64,000 nucleotides of DNA, taken from the NCBI GenBank assembly GCA_021613335.1, contig JAJTWR010000248.1:917001-981000 (forward strand), in the 5' to 3' direction. Positions 54,445 to 64,000 of this stretch are shown here, in pieces (the stretch's first letter is position 1; each line of letters starts with the position of its first letter). The notes under the pieces are model-generated. The model did no database searches. It was given only the letters and a program-made list of their open reading frames with translations, and was not told the DNA's origin. The DNA is from Whitmania pigra (taxonomy: Eukaryota > Annelida > Clitellata > Hirudinida > Haemopidae). Made by a program: the position numbers and the translations under genes.

Positions 54445-55500
54445 AACTCGTAAAACTTTAAGAGGTGACCTTTTTCATTCTAATCTAAAGTCAAGCGACT
54501 CAAAAAAACTGATTTTCTCTTTAGACTTTGATTGAGGTTAATAACCAATGATAGTTAATGAAGGCATAGTAAACACAAGTTTTATGTGTAGAAATGTCAT
54601 GAAATTATGGAATTGTAGCCAATTCATTAATGAATTTTCATGCATTGCAAATATTTAAAATAAAATAGTTTTAACATGTTGAAGAAATGCAGAAAATTAT
54701 ACTGTTAATGCGTTAGAAAGTGTCATATCTAATCATGTATTTTATACCCCGACCCCGGCTAACCTCGGCCCTAATTATTGGGAACGTCATTACTTATGAC
54801 TTTCAAAATTGAAATGTATGATAGTTACGCGTTTTGTGTAAGCTTGCGGGACAAAGTTTATCAGTATTTTTAGATATTTAAGATTTTAGCTTTTATTCTT
54901 AGACTTTAAAAATGGGGGCATGGCCTTCTCCTAAATTCGCCACTGCCTACATGTAATTCAACCATTGCTTAACCTTTAGTGTGTTTCACTCGCTTACGTA
55001 ATATGTAAAGTTCTGTAAAGTCAAGTAGTTTTACATCCAACTTAGGATTGTAATGTTAAACGAAAATTTACAAATTTTTCAGAGTTTGGAAATAACACCT
55101 CATTCCTTTCATGGCTTCCTTGGCCCAATAATATTATTTTATATTACTGAAATAAACCGGGGCTCTACAAACTAGCAAATTAACTAAGTTACCTGAGCAA
55201 ATATTCAGTTCTATTAACTGAATATCTAAGTTAGGAAACTCAGAATCTAGAGCTTCTGGCTGCCTTGGATATTGCTTTCGAACTCCTTTAAATTTAATTA
55301 AGTATCTCATGCTTCGTTTCAAAGATTCAAAATAATAAACTTAATCAATGAATTTATTAATGACTTTTGATTAGGGTTATAATATTTGCAATAACATTAT
55401 TGTAATATTAACATTGATGTTATCCCCACCAAATGTTAGACTACACTTTTAGAAAAAAGGTCATTTCATATGTCACGGTTGTCTTCACCTGATCGAGCTG
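54445..55500. other. No recognisable gene
   Basis: AT-rich sequence. Short open frames only. Confidence 0.35.
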
Positions 55501-55504
55501 ATGT

Positions 55505-55795
55505 CAGCATTTTTAAGGACCAATCATATCGGGCTGATGATATTTTTTGTTTTTTTTTTTAAATGAACTAATCAGCTCGTCATACAGAGTAAGACCATAT
55601 ATCATATAGTATAGAGAGGAGCATGTGGAATTCTTGAAGTTAGCTAGAGTAGTTCTGTTGGAGATGTTTTTAAATTTGTTGGCTTTTTTTGTTGTTAAAA
55701 AAGCTTTCCATTTCGTTTGAGTTGCGTCGATATACCCCAGAGTGAAACACGTCGTATCATATTTTACGAGGGTTTGTTCCACTTGGAAAAATTCT
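55505..55795 (-). pseudogene. LINE ORF2 C-terminal fragment
   Basis: Minus frame contains ATQTKWKAFLTTKKANKFKN and TTLANFKNS, matching the plus-strand frame ATQKKWKALLTTKRLINLKN of the tandem units at 41.3 and 42.6 kb. Confidence 0.6.
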
Positions 55796-55895
55796 GAAAT
55801 GACGTCTCTGAATATTAATAGAAAAGTTCCTTTATTTAAAATGACACCGATAAAGGTTCTTACTTCTTTTGTTTGTGCAATATTGTTGTGTTAGT

Positions 55896-56598
55896 GGTGA
55901 TCCATTATAACAGCCCGGCGACAAAATAGCCTCGTCAAAATAGCCCAGTATAAAATAGCTCAGGACAAAATAGCCGCGTCAAAACAGCTCATCAATGTAT
56001 AAAAATAATTTTGTGAGTTGAATACATTAACCGATAGCTGGTTCCATATTTAATTCGAAGTTAGTAGTTTCAATGCTCTTATGACCGTTTTGAATTTAAT
56101 TGGTATTAGGGAATTTCATTAAGTGGAAGATTTATCGTCCAAAATATTACTAGAATTCCTGCCATTTCCTCACTTTAGATGGACTTTTAAATTTGGTATT
56201 TAATAATTTATTATCGATTGACAATGAACGTGTGCAACCTGCACAAAGAGAATTTACCAGACACTCATTAATTCACGAAGGTTCCGTGGATCATTTCATT
56301 TCTTTTGATACTTCCCTGAGTTCCCGTTGCAATGTGTACAATTAAGGGTTTGATTTGGAATTGGAATTTAATCTGTGTTATCGATTGACGTACAACATAT
56401 TCGAGCCACACAAAGTGAATCAACTTATCGGGCTCACCTTATCATCACGTCTTGTGGACATGTAACAAATTCACAATGAACCCACTTTACCGCTATTTTG
56501 TCACCGGGCAATGTTGACGGGGCTGTTTTGTCGGGGCTGTTTTGACGGAGCTGTTTTGACGGGGCTATTTTGTCGCCGGGCTGTTATGACGGGGTGAC
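55896..56598. mobile_element. Foldback-like element D (about 703 bp)
   Basis: Left arm 55896-55990 starts GGTGATCCATTATAACAGCC; right arm 56493-56598 ends GTTATGACGGGGTGAC. The interior matches elements A and F. No convincing target duplication was found (left flank TGTGTTAGT, right flank ATAAATAAA), so the copy may be old or rearranged. Confidence 0.8.
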
Positions 56599-56604
56599 AT
56601 AAAT

Positions 56605-57252
56605 AAATTCAAATAACCTGAAACTATTTGCAGAAGCAAAACAATCCAACATGTGTAATAAAAACAAGTCATGATTAGACTTTGTGCTACGTTTAAAATA
56701 TATGTTTTTAAGGATTGAAAGGACAGCAATAAATTATTTTTAAGATTTAAATGAACATCTTGAGATTTTGAATCTCTAATTCTTAGACTGTGTTTTCAAA
56801 ATGTGTTATAAACGGTCGCGTTTTTGTTTATTTTTTTTAGGAATGTGCAACAAATTTGGGTACAAGTAATTTGTTTGATTTTTAGCGTATTAGTGCTACA
56901 TCCAAAAAGGAAGAATGCAATAATTTCTAATCATCACAACTAATGATTGCGTTAAATTATAAAGGTGAAAAGGGGCGTTGCCAGATTTTAGAGCCAGGGG
57001 GAGCGAGCACTTAAAAAAAAGGCTCCACCTATAATCCAGTGGTAGGTAAATTAACGCCCGTTGAATAACGAGACAGTTTGGACGAAGCAGGACCACCTGC
57101 TTAATTTCAAAGGCGTTCCTGGATGTGTATTTACAAACCCGTATCTAAAACGACACCGGCCTGATTAATACTCATGTATTAGGTAATTTAGGCGCTATGA
57201 TTGGACAAGTTTTCCGAAAGTAGGTCACATACACTCAGCTCAATATATATAT
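56605..57252. other. No gene; dispersed repeat at 57118-57232
   Basis: 57118-57232 is the inverse partner of 21625-21735. The rest is AT-rich. Confidence 0.45.
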
Positions 57253-57544
57253 TGTTGTAAACTTAGATTATTGGAAATTAATTAAATTTAATTTGGTAAA
57301 ATAATTAAATTTATATTTCATTATATTTGGCATCTTTTTCTGGCACGTGGTATCTATGCTTGCTACAGAAAAGCATTCTCGATAATCACCTGACATTCAG
57401 CGAGAATCCAGACAACTTGGAAGCCCAAATATCCATTTGCATCTTTAAGTACTTTAATCCTTGAACACTTAACTTCTGTTATTCAGTTTCGTTAACTGAA
57501 TACTTGCTCTAATAAACTTATTAGTTAACTCCCGGGTTATTTCA
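57253..57544 (+). mobile_element. Solo LTR (292 bp)
   Basis: Begins TGTTGTAAACTTAG and ends GGTTATTTCA (TG...CA), matching the LTR at 57567 at roughly 85% by eye. It is bounded by AT-dinucleotide sequence on both sides, so the target duplication cannot be defined. Shared blocks: GGCACGTGGTATCTA, ATTCACCTGACATTC-like, CCAAATATCCATTTGCATCT. Confidence 0.8.
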
Positions 57545-57566
57545 ATATATATACATATATATATAT

Positions 57567-59386
57567 TGTTGTAAACTTAGAAATTAATTAAGTTTATATT
57601 GCTAAAATAATTAAATTTATATTTAATTATATTTGGTATCTTTGTTGGGCACGTGGTATCTAATATTTATACAGAAAAGTATTCTCGTTATTCACCTGAC
57701 ATTCAGCGAGAATCCAAACAACTTAGAAGCCCAAATATCCATTTGCATCTTCTAAGTACCTCAATTCCTTAAACTCTTACCTTCGATTATTCAGTTTTGT
57801 TAACTGAATACTTGCTTAATAAACTTACTCTAAAACTTACTAGTTCCCGGACCCCAGGTTATTTCATTGGTGTCAGGAATGGAATTTCCAACGGCCATTG
57901 GGATTGTCGAGAAACCTTTGGGATTAGGAATCTGGTAACGTTAAGAGCGGTTAAGGTGAAAGCAAGTAAGATCAAAGCATTGGAAGAGTTAAATGTTTTC
58001 GAATTGAAGCGAGAACTCAGGGTAAGACAGTTGGACCCTAAAGGGAAGAAGAAAGAACTTCTAGAATGTCTTGAGAATTGGATCATCGACAATGGTTATG
58101 AGGTGGACGAATACGAATTTGAAGACCATGGCTATATACAATTGATGGCCAAGCTGGGTGCCGACTTAAACTGACAACAGCAGCGCGTGATGAATTTCTT
58201 GACAGAAGACGAAAATAGAATCAAGAAATTAAAAAGCGTCCCAAGCAAAACTATCGAAGAATCTTCGATTCCTGAAATGGAGCTTCAAGAGAAAATAACT
58301 GAGGTTTCCTTTGACGAAGCTGCCACTAGGTATCAACCAAAGTAGACTCCAACAAGCACCAAAAACAACATGCCAGCTGAAGCATCAGCGATGCACCCGA
58401 TTGACACACTGGTTCCGGGTGAGAAAGAGACCGAGGACATTGTAGATGGAAGAACTTTGGAAAGCAAAGTGTTTCTTCCATGGAGTGAGGAATCGGGGAA
58501 GAAGCTGAGGGAAGAGTTGGGTGAGGAGAACGGTGCTGAGGAGACCTTTGCTGAGGTGAATGAGGGCAGTTTGGTGGTTGACGGGGCCAGTCCAATAGTG
58601 GAGCTCCCCATAAATGTAGGGGATGAGGACAACGGCGAGCTGAGGGAGAGTTTCGCAAACCCCAAAGAAGTCGCGCCAGTGTCCGATGAGCCCGTTCCGT
58701 GCACGATTGCCTCGTTGGTGTCGGTTGTGGTGAAAACCGAGGAAATAATTGAAGGAGGGCCTTTGGTAAAGACCAGAGTGGAGCCTCCTCGCGTTGAGTA
58801 ATCAGAGGAGGAACTGGACCCGGAGAACAATGGCGAACGATTCGAGTTGGAGGTGGCCGAATTCGATTCAGTGGTAGATGTCGTGGAGGTTGGAGCTGCG
58901 GATGTCATTGTAACTGAGAATGGAGATGTTGGCGGTGAGGTACTCGGCGGTCGTGAGTACGTGGTTGATAAGGTTGAATCGATGTCTGAGGAGTTCATTT
59001 GTGGAGTTCTCAGCCAGGGCGGGCTTTCTGGCCTTCTGTTGTTCGTCTTGCTGATCTTTTTCATCAAGCGTTTTTGTGAAGATACGGGAGGAGGTTGGGC
59101 TTGCATTGAAATGATAGCGGTACATGGACACCATGTTAGAGATTGTGTCCCGAGAGTGAAAATGAAGGTGGCACTCATCCGCCGACTGGCGAAGTACCAC
59201 CGGGAGCAGTTTGTTCGGGACGAACAGATTTAAGGAGGGTGTAATGTTGTAAACTTAGAAATTAATTTATTTTGTATTGATAAAATAATTAAAATTATAA
59301 TTCATTATATTTGGTATCTTTGTCGGGCACGTGGTATCTAATATTTCTACAGAAAAGCATTCTCGTTATTCACCTGACATTCGATA
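57567..59386 (+). mobile_element. Small non-autonomous LTR retrotransposon (3' LTR truncated)
   Basis: 5' LTR 57567-57866 (TGTTGTAAAC...TTATTTCA), then TTGGTGTCAGGAATGG as probable primer-binding site. Purine-rich AAGGAGGG at 59232-59239 ends the coding part, and the 3' LTR starts at 59245 and breaks off near 59386. The internal region is only about 1.4 kb. No protease, reverse transcriptase or integrase motifs were seen. Gypsy-type affiliation is a guess from the primer-site style. Confidence 0.8.
57797..59233 (+). pseudogene. LTR-element ORF with SAP-like motif and three in-frame stops
   Basis: One reading frame runs the whole length, broken only by TGA at 58172, TAG at 58343 and TAA at 58799. 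The first ATG lies inside the LTR; the translated part probably starts after it. A SAP-like motif (ALEELNVFELKRELRVRQLD then GKKKELLECLENW) is followed by a long acidic region (EKETEDIVDG, SEESGKKLREELGEENG), a hydrophobic stretch LSGLLLFVLLIFFIKRF and a basic end. Gag-like N-terminus inferred; the rest is unrecognised. Three different stops suggest decay. Confidence 0.6.
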
Positions 59387-59389
59387 CAA

Positions 59390-59480
59390 GCTACAGTCGT
59401 TACGCGTCGTTTTCACACCCCCATAAAGTTCCCCTTGGATGCGGCGCTATACAAATGGTTGAGCGCCCCTGATGCTTACG
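59390..59480. repeat. Short dispersed repeat related to 22.2/22.4 kb
   Basis: GTCGTTACGCGTCGTTTTCA and GGATGCGGCGCTATACAAAT recur at 22.36-22.44 kb. It begins exactly where the 3' LTR breaks off. Confidence 0.6.
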
Positions 59481-59744
59481 CTTATGGCGCTTTACAAAAA
59501 AAACCATAGTAAATCCTAGTTTTGCATCATCTTTTCTAATAAAAATGTGCAGAAAGAACGGCGGTATTCTGACCTATCATGTAACTGGCATCTAGCGTTG
59601 CACGTAATATCTGTTGAAATCTCCATCCAGCCAGTGGGCAGTCAGACTGAGTAGTGAATCTGTGTATTGAGTAGTTCAGACATAAGTTGTGAAACTTATA
59701 AAGTCGACCGCTATATCACGTTTAATGCTCTCAGTTACCTTGCC

Positions 59745-60190
59745 ATCTAGTAATTAATAAATACTGAAATATTTTGAACTTGGCAACTTATATCTAGGTT
59801 CCAGGGCTTGCAAAATTTGCTGGAGTGTTTTACTGTCAGCCACCTCGAAGGGCATGCCATCAAGAACAATGAACTCTGCAGTCAGCCTCAGTGTGTTAAT
59901 TAACATTGATTTTTTTGAAATTGCAGTCCTAAAAATTTTGGTTTATCAAATGATTGGTCATTAATAGAACTTGCGCCTGATAATGTCACTGGAGAGGTGA
60001 TGCCAGCAGCTTTCTTCTCTACTTTAGTCTACACATTCTTTAATGAAATGGGGTGATGACGACGCAAATGATTGACCAGGTTGGAGATATTACGAGTTGA
60101 GGAATACGAACCTCCACGTGAAACCAGCTTCCCACACTCATTACAATTTATTTGGGCAACTATTGTGAAATGTTCCCATAATGGACTTAG
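59745..60190 (-). pseudogene. hAT transposase N-terminus with BED zinc finger
   Basis: Minus frames read INCNECGKLVSRGGSYSSTR then NISNLVNHLRRHHP (BED-type C2H2 finger), followed by KKAAGITSPVTLSG and, in another frame, DSKTLQQILQALEPRYKLPS. Truncated and frameshifted. The sequence at 60345-60465 (TAGTGCCCGACCGATAATCG reversed) looks like the matching hAT end. Confidence 0.75.
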
Positions 60191-60469
60191 CTAACGACTC
60201 ATTGTCGACACAGTGTTTCTTAAGTTCGCTGTAATTGTAACTTAAACACACACAAAACAATCAAAAATAGGAAGTCGCAGAAGAGAAGCGCAAGTAATTT
60301 GCAAGAAGTTTCTATAATCTTGGCTTTTTAACGGTTTTTTTTATCTGACCTAACCGTAAATATCGGTATATGCGCACAAAAGATCGTCGATGCCGATATT
60401 TACCGATACTGCGAATATCCGTATCGATACGATTCCCGATACGATTATCGGTCGGGCACTAGAATCAGC

Positions 60470-60875
60470 TAACATAGAAACTGTTTTAACACCGCGGATA
60501 CCACTTATCCAAATTCAAACGTAAAGAGTATCTTCTTCTTTTAGCCTTTACTACGACGATCAATAAATTTCAGGGTCAAACTTTCAAAAAACTTTGTATC
60601 TAGCTACCAAAACCGGTTTACAGCCGTGAACTCTAAGTAGGACTGCCGCTAGTATTGAATTATTAAAACATAATGAAAAAAATTTGTAAGAGATGAATTT
60701 TTCAGAGATTAATTTTCCGGCGATAAATTTACCGTATCCCATCCATTCCGGGTGACGAAGCTGAACTAATATTTGTGTTACTTAGTAGTTACAATATGCG
60801 TTAAGTGTTTTGCCATTCTTAAAGTTGATTAATTTATTGCCAGTCAGTCAGCGTTTGTGAAGCTCCAATCGCAAT
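60470..60875. other. No recognisable gene
   Basis: Nothing supportable seen. Confidence 0.35.
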
Positions 60876-61010
60876 TACCGTATTTTCACGAAATTAACGC
60901 GCAGACGAATTTAACACGCGAACGAATATAACACGCAATTTTTCCAATTAATGTAAAAAAACAACTTATAAAACACGCAAACGATTATAACACGCACCAA
61001 TAGACGCTTT
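60876..61010. repeat. ACACGC-type repeat block
   Basis: CCGTATTTTCACGAAATTAA then spaced ACACGC motifs (AACACGCGAACG, AACACGCAAACG, AACACGCACC). Probably the left terminal part of pogo-like copy 2. Related to 48385-48480. Confidence 0.55.
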
Positions 61011-61029
61011 TTTTTTTTTGCTAAAGAAA

Positions 61030-62800
61030 TTTAACATTATAATTATATATATTAAAATATTAAATTGAAGCAGTATCTAATATATAAAACAATCAAATAT
61101 AAAAGATATCAAAAAATCTTCCGTTGGCTGAGCGGCCGATGCTTGAAGTAATAGATACACTGATATATATCTAGATAAGTGCTCTTGATTGAAATATCGA
61201 CGTCATTAAGAAAGTGGCTGATAAATGTAACTCGTACACTGTTGCCTACAAGCTTCAAGTCGTTCCTAGAGCAAAAGACAAAGGTAACAAAGCAGCTGCT
61301 CGGGAGTTCAACGTTAATGAAGTGTCAGTTCTCGAATGGAGAAAGAAGGAATGCTTGCTTGAGAAACTGAACCTGAGAAAACATGCCTGCCGTGACCATA
61401 ATGCAAAATGGCCAAAGTTAGAATATGATCTAAAGCTTTGAGTCTTGGAACAAAGGAAGATATAGCTTTCGACATTCCCGCTAGGAGAACAGTAGAAGCA
61501 TCTGGCGCCAGAACTGTGGCAATAACAACAAGTGGTCACGAACGGACATGTTTCACAGCCATACTTGGATGCTCTGCGGCTGGCACCAAGTCAAAACCAA
61601 TATTGATTTTCAAGGGACAATGCGAAAAATTTTCAGCATGAAGCTTTGGATTCAGAAATGTTCTCAAAGAGCTCGCGGTTGATCATGGATGCAATGACTG
61701 CTCACAAAGAGTTAAGTTAAGAAGATGTTCAACTTAAGCGGATGTCGCATTGCAATCATCCCGGGTGGTCTATCATCCAAACTGCAACTACAAATCGTTG
61801 AGAAATTGACAGATCTGAGAGGGAGGAATAGATGCAGAATGGCACACACACTCACACATCGTCTGGGCGAGACAGGAAGGCCTTGTATTCCGAGGTAGGC
61901 ACGTGGGTTGCACGAGCATGGGATAAAGTGTTGTCTGATTTGATTCTGATTGGCTTTAGAAAGGCTGGAATTAAGTCTACAGGAAAGGAGTAAAGTGACC
62001 ACCCGGACTTCGAACTAGCCTGCGATCCCGCAAGAATCGAAAATAAATATGAAGACTGTTCGACTTTTTGTCGACGGATTTGAAGGCTTAGCTGATGATG
62101 AGGAATAATTATTGGTCTTCTGATTGAATTTTTGAATGTGCATTATGTCTGTTAATAAAGTGTTTAAAAACTTCAAAGAACTGGTTAACGATTCATGAGA
62201 TCGCTGCATTTGACCAAAATTGGTCACGAGCCGTCGTTTCGGTATTGCGTTCTCTCTCCAATTCTTCCTCGAAACTCTTTTTATTTTAAGATTTGCATCA
62301 ACTTCCTACTTTGGAATGCATATTGTTTACGCATAATAATTTGTAAGACAAAAGTGAAGCAATACTTTAAAGGACGGTAACGAACTCGTTAACCAATTCC
62401 ACGCTGCAAAGAGTCCGCTTAACAAGTCTCTGTGTCCCATAAATCCCTAAATACGGAAAGCACATATTATAAATGTAAAAAAGCATTTTAAAACATTCTT
62501 GGAGTATATTATGAAGTTAAGCAGATGTACCATGCTGCGAGACAGCTTCACTGGAAGGTATAGAATTGTTGAGGTCCAAACAGTACATCAATTATAACAT
62601 AAAATTTCATGAGATTTCAAAGTAAAAGTATCCCTTTCAAGAACCATAAATGGATCATTGATTTGAGCATGAAATGTAGCTCATGTACAATAGGCTTTAT
62701 AATTGCATTGAAAGAAACAAGGATTTTTAAATAAATTGAGATCAATTCTTAAAGCAGATACTGAAGTTATGCAGATGTACCATGCCCTGGGACCAGGGGC
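61030..62800 (+). mobile_element. pogo/Tigger-like transposon, copy 2
   Basis: Inverse sister of 50440-52316. It includes the transposase remnant and long 3' non-coding sequence. The right boundary near 62790 is approximate. Confidence 0.7.
61214..62100 (+). pseudogene. pogo-like transposase remnant, copy 2
   Basis: Frame 1 starts MADKCNSYTVAYKLQVVPRA with REFNVNEVSVLEWRKKE (helix-turn-helix), stop at 61439. Then FDIPARRTVEASGARTVAIT and GHERTCFTAILGCSAAGTKS (DDE domain), LIMDAMTAHKE, and WVARAWDKVLSDLILIGFRK near the C-terminus in other frames. Inactive. Confidence 0.8.
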
Positions 62801-62858
62801 GCCGAGAGCCAACAAGGTCCCCAGGGCAGGACATCATTGCGGTCTCCTTGTCAAAATA

Positions 62859-63033
62859 CTGTCAATTCCGGATATAGTTAAGTCGGTTACAGTCAAGTTT
62901 CGGATACAGTCAAGCTGATCTCTTGCACCGTGTAAACCATACGTAGCTTACTATTTTCGATTATAGTAAATATTCGGATATAGTCAAGTCAACAGCCCAC
63001 CGTTTTGGACGTGACTATATCCGGAATTGACCG
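62859..63033. mobile_element. pogo-like MITE (175 bp)
   Basis: Inverted ends CTGTCAATTCCGGATATAGT and (reversed) CGGTCAATTCCGGATATAGT flanked by TA (62857-62858, 63034-63035). Repeated ATAGTCAAG / ACAGTCAAG blocks inside. Confidence 0.85.
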
Positions 63034-63035
63034 TA

Positions 63036-63496
63036 TTTAGAAATTTTGTCGCTATGATAAAACCTGTAAATCGAGCTAAATGTTACATGCAAGGTTCAAC
63101 ATTCGCGCATACATGGTGTTAAATTAAAATACAGAAATGACTTTTGCAAAGGTAAACGATGTTCGTCATCTAATTTGAATTTATTTGTTTTACAGTTAAT
63201 CAAAATGAAAGTAGTAATTTTTGGTGGTCAAGCACGCAGCGAGGCGCTTTAAATTAGCCAACTCTAATCATAGGTGAGCTTATCAGTTTTTCATTTCATC
63301 ATAATTGTGTCCTTATCTGCAACGACCATTAGACCATACAGCCTTAGTCAAAGATAACCAGCCACATGGCACAGCCCACATAGATTTTTGTGCATTAAAC
63401 AAACTGGTGTTTCGACGAAGATTAAGCACAAAACACAAGTTCTTAAAAACGATGTAATTATGTGGAACCGACTTTTACGACATGCAAGAGAGATGG
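63036..63496. other. No recognisable gene
   Basis: AT-rich sequence. Nothing supportable seen. Confidence 0.35.
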
Positions 63497-64000
63497 CTAC
63501 AACAAAACTTTGCGGGCTTTTCTGCGTGAAGGCAGTTCAATTATACTGTTGTAATCAATCGTTCTTGCAAATCGACCTTCCACTTCCAGCATTCCAAGGC
63601 TGGTCAGGTGTTCTTGACACATTGTCGATCTCAGAACATTTTTAACTCGGGCAAATGTGATGTAAGATCGTTCTGCTTGAGCAACGGTAACCGGAAGCGT
63701 GCAGAAGATACGTATCATAATGACAACGTTTGGAAACAGTGTATCGGTTTTCAAAGTGTGTAGACGGTTCATCAAGTCGAATGGCGACAGACTTTTCTGT
63801 CCGAGGTTTGCAACGTGTATAGTTTTCAGATGCTCCAGCTCATTCAACAGCATATAGACTGAATTTCTAAGAGGCCGACTGTATCCATGGAATTCCCAAC
63901 AATTTCCCTTCTAGAGTAAGTGATGCATCAGCCCTGTCGTGTAGAGGCTCAACACGCGCCGACTTTTCGACTGCATCAGTTATTTCAGAGAAAATTTCAT
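63497..64000 (-). pseudogene. hAT transposase C-terminal fragment, runs off the window
   Basis: Minus frame with CTLPVTVAQAERSYITFARV, KNVLRSTMCQEHLTSLGML (hAT dimerisation domain, ZMYM1/THAP12-like group). Upstream sequence to 64000 (IPWIQSAS, VEPLHDRADASLTLE) appears to belong to it. The right limit lies outside the window. Confidence 0.75.

Noticed and set aside
58333..59178. 281-codon Ser/Thr-rich open frame on the minus strand with a hydrophobic C-terminus
   Set aside because: It is antisense to the acidic plus-strand ORF of the LTR element. The Ser/Thr composition follows from reversed Glu/Asp/Val codons. No independent promoter or splice support.

Overview
This is nuclear DNA of a metazoan. 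It is AT-rich and intron-rich, carries ciliary and cytosolic ribosomal-protein genes, has a probable minor-spliceosome (U12-type) AT-AC intron, and is heavily loaded with animal-type transposable elements. I could not place it to phylum. All gene structures below were assembled by eye from splice sites, reading phase and recalled family resemblance; no alignment was run.

Left part (1-8.5 kb) is ordinary gene territory. A complete 19-exon IFT80 gene (intraflagellar transport, +) converges on a compact 3-exon RPS28 gene (40S ribosomal protein eS28, -). From 9 to 13.7 kb lie LINE debris and hAT-type elements with intact 8-bp target duplications. From 13.7/16.5 to 20.2 kb (+) runs an unrecognised gene of at least 14 phase-consistent exons.

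The middle (23.1-48.3 kb, -) is one long gene reconstructed here. Eleven phase-compatible exons encode, in order, a fucolectin/F5-8C-like lectin domain, two WSC domains, an EGF-like motif, a Thr-rich stalk, a transmembrane helix and a short Ser-rich tail. The first exon (signal peptide) was not found. Its introns hold most of the mobile DNA: LINEs, a 1.9-kb hAT, Tc1 and pogo-type elements, and a 1.33-kb tandem duplication.

The right part (48.8-64 kb) has no host gene I can support. It holds inverted copies of a pogo/Tigger-like transposon, LINE fragments, a small non-autonomous LTR element with a SAP-domain ORF, a neighbouring solo LTR, and hAT fragments.

The most unusual feature is a family of foldback-like elements. 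Their inverted arms are arrays of a 14-16 bp unit (core GGGCTRTTTTGWC), their ends are GGYRMCC-like, and they make 9-bp target duplications. Three copies have recognisable duplications (two perfect, one 8/9), and further copies or arms lie at about 21, 22, 44.8 and 56 kb. Two copies carry the same hAT fragment in opposite orientation.
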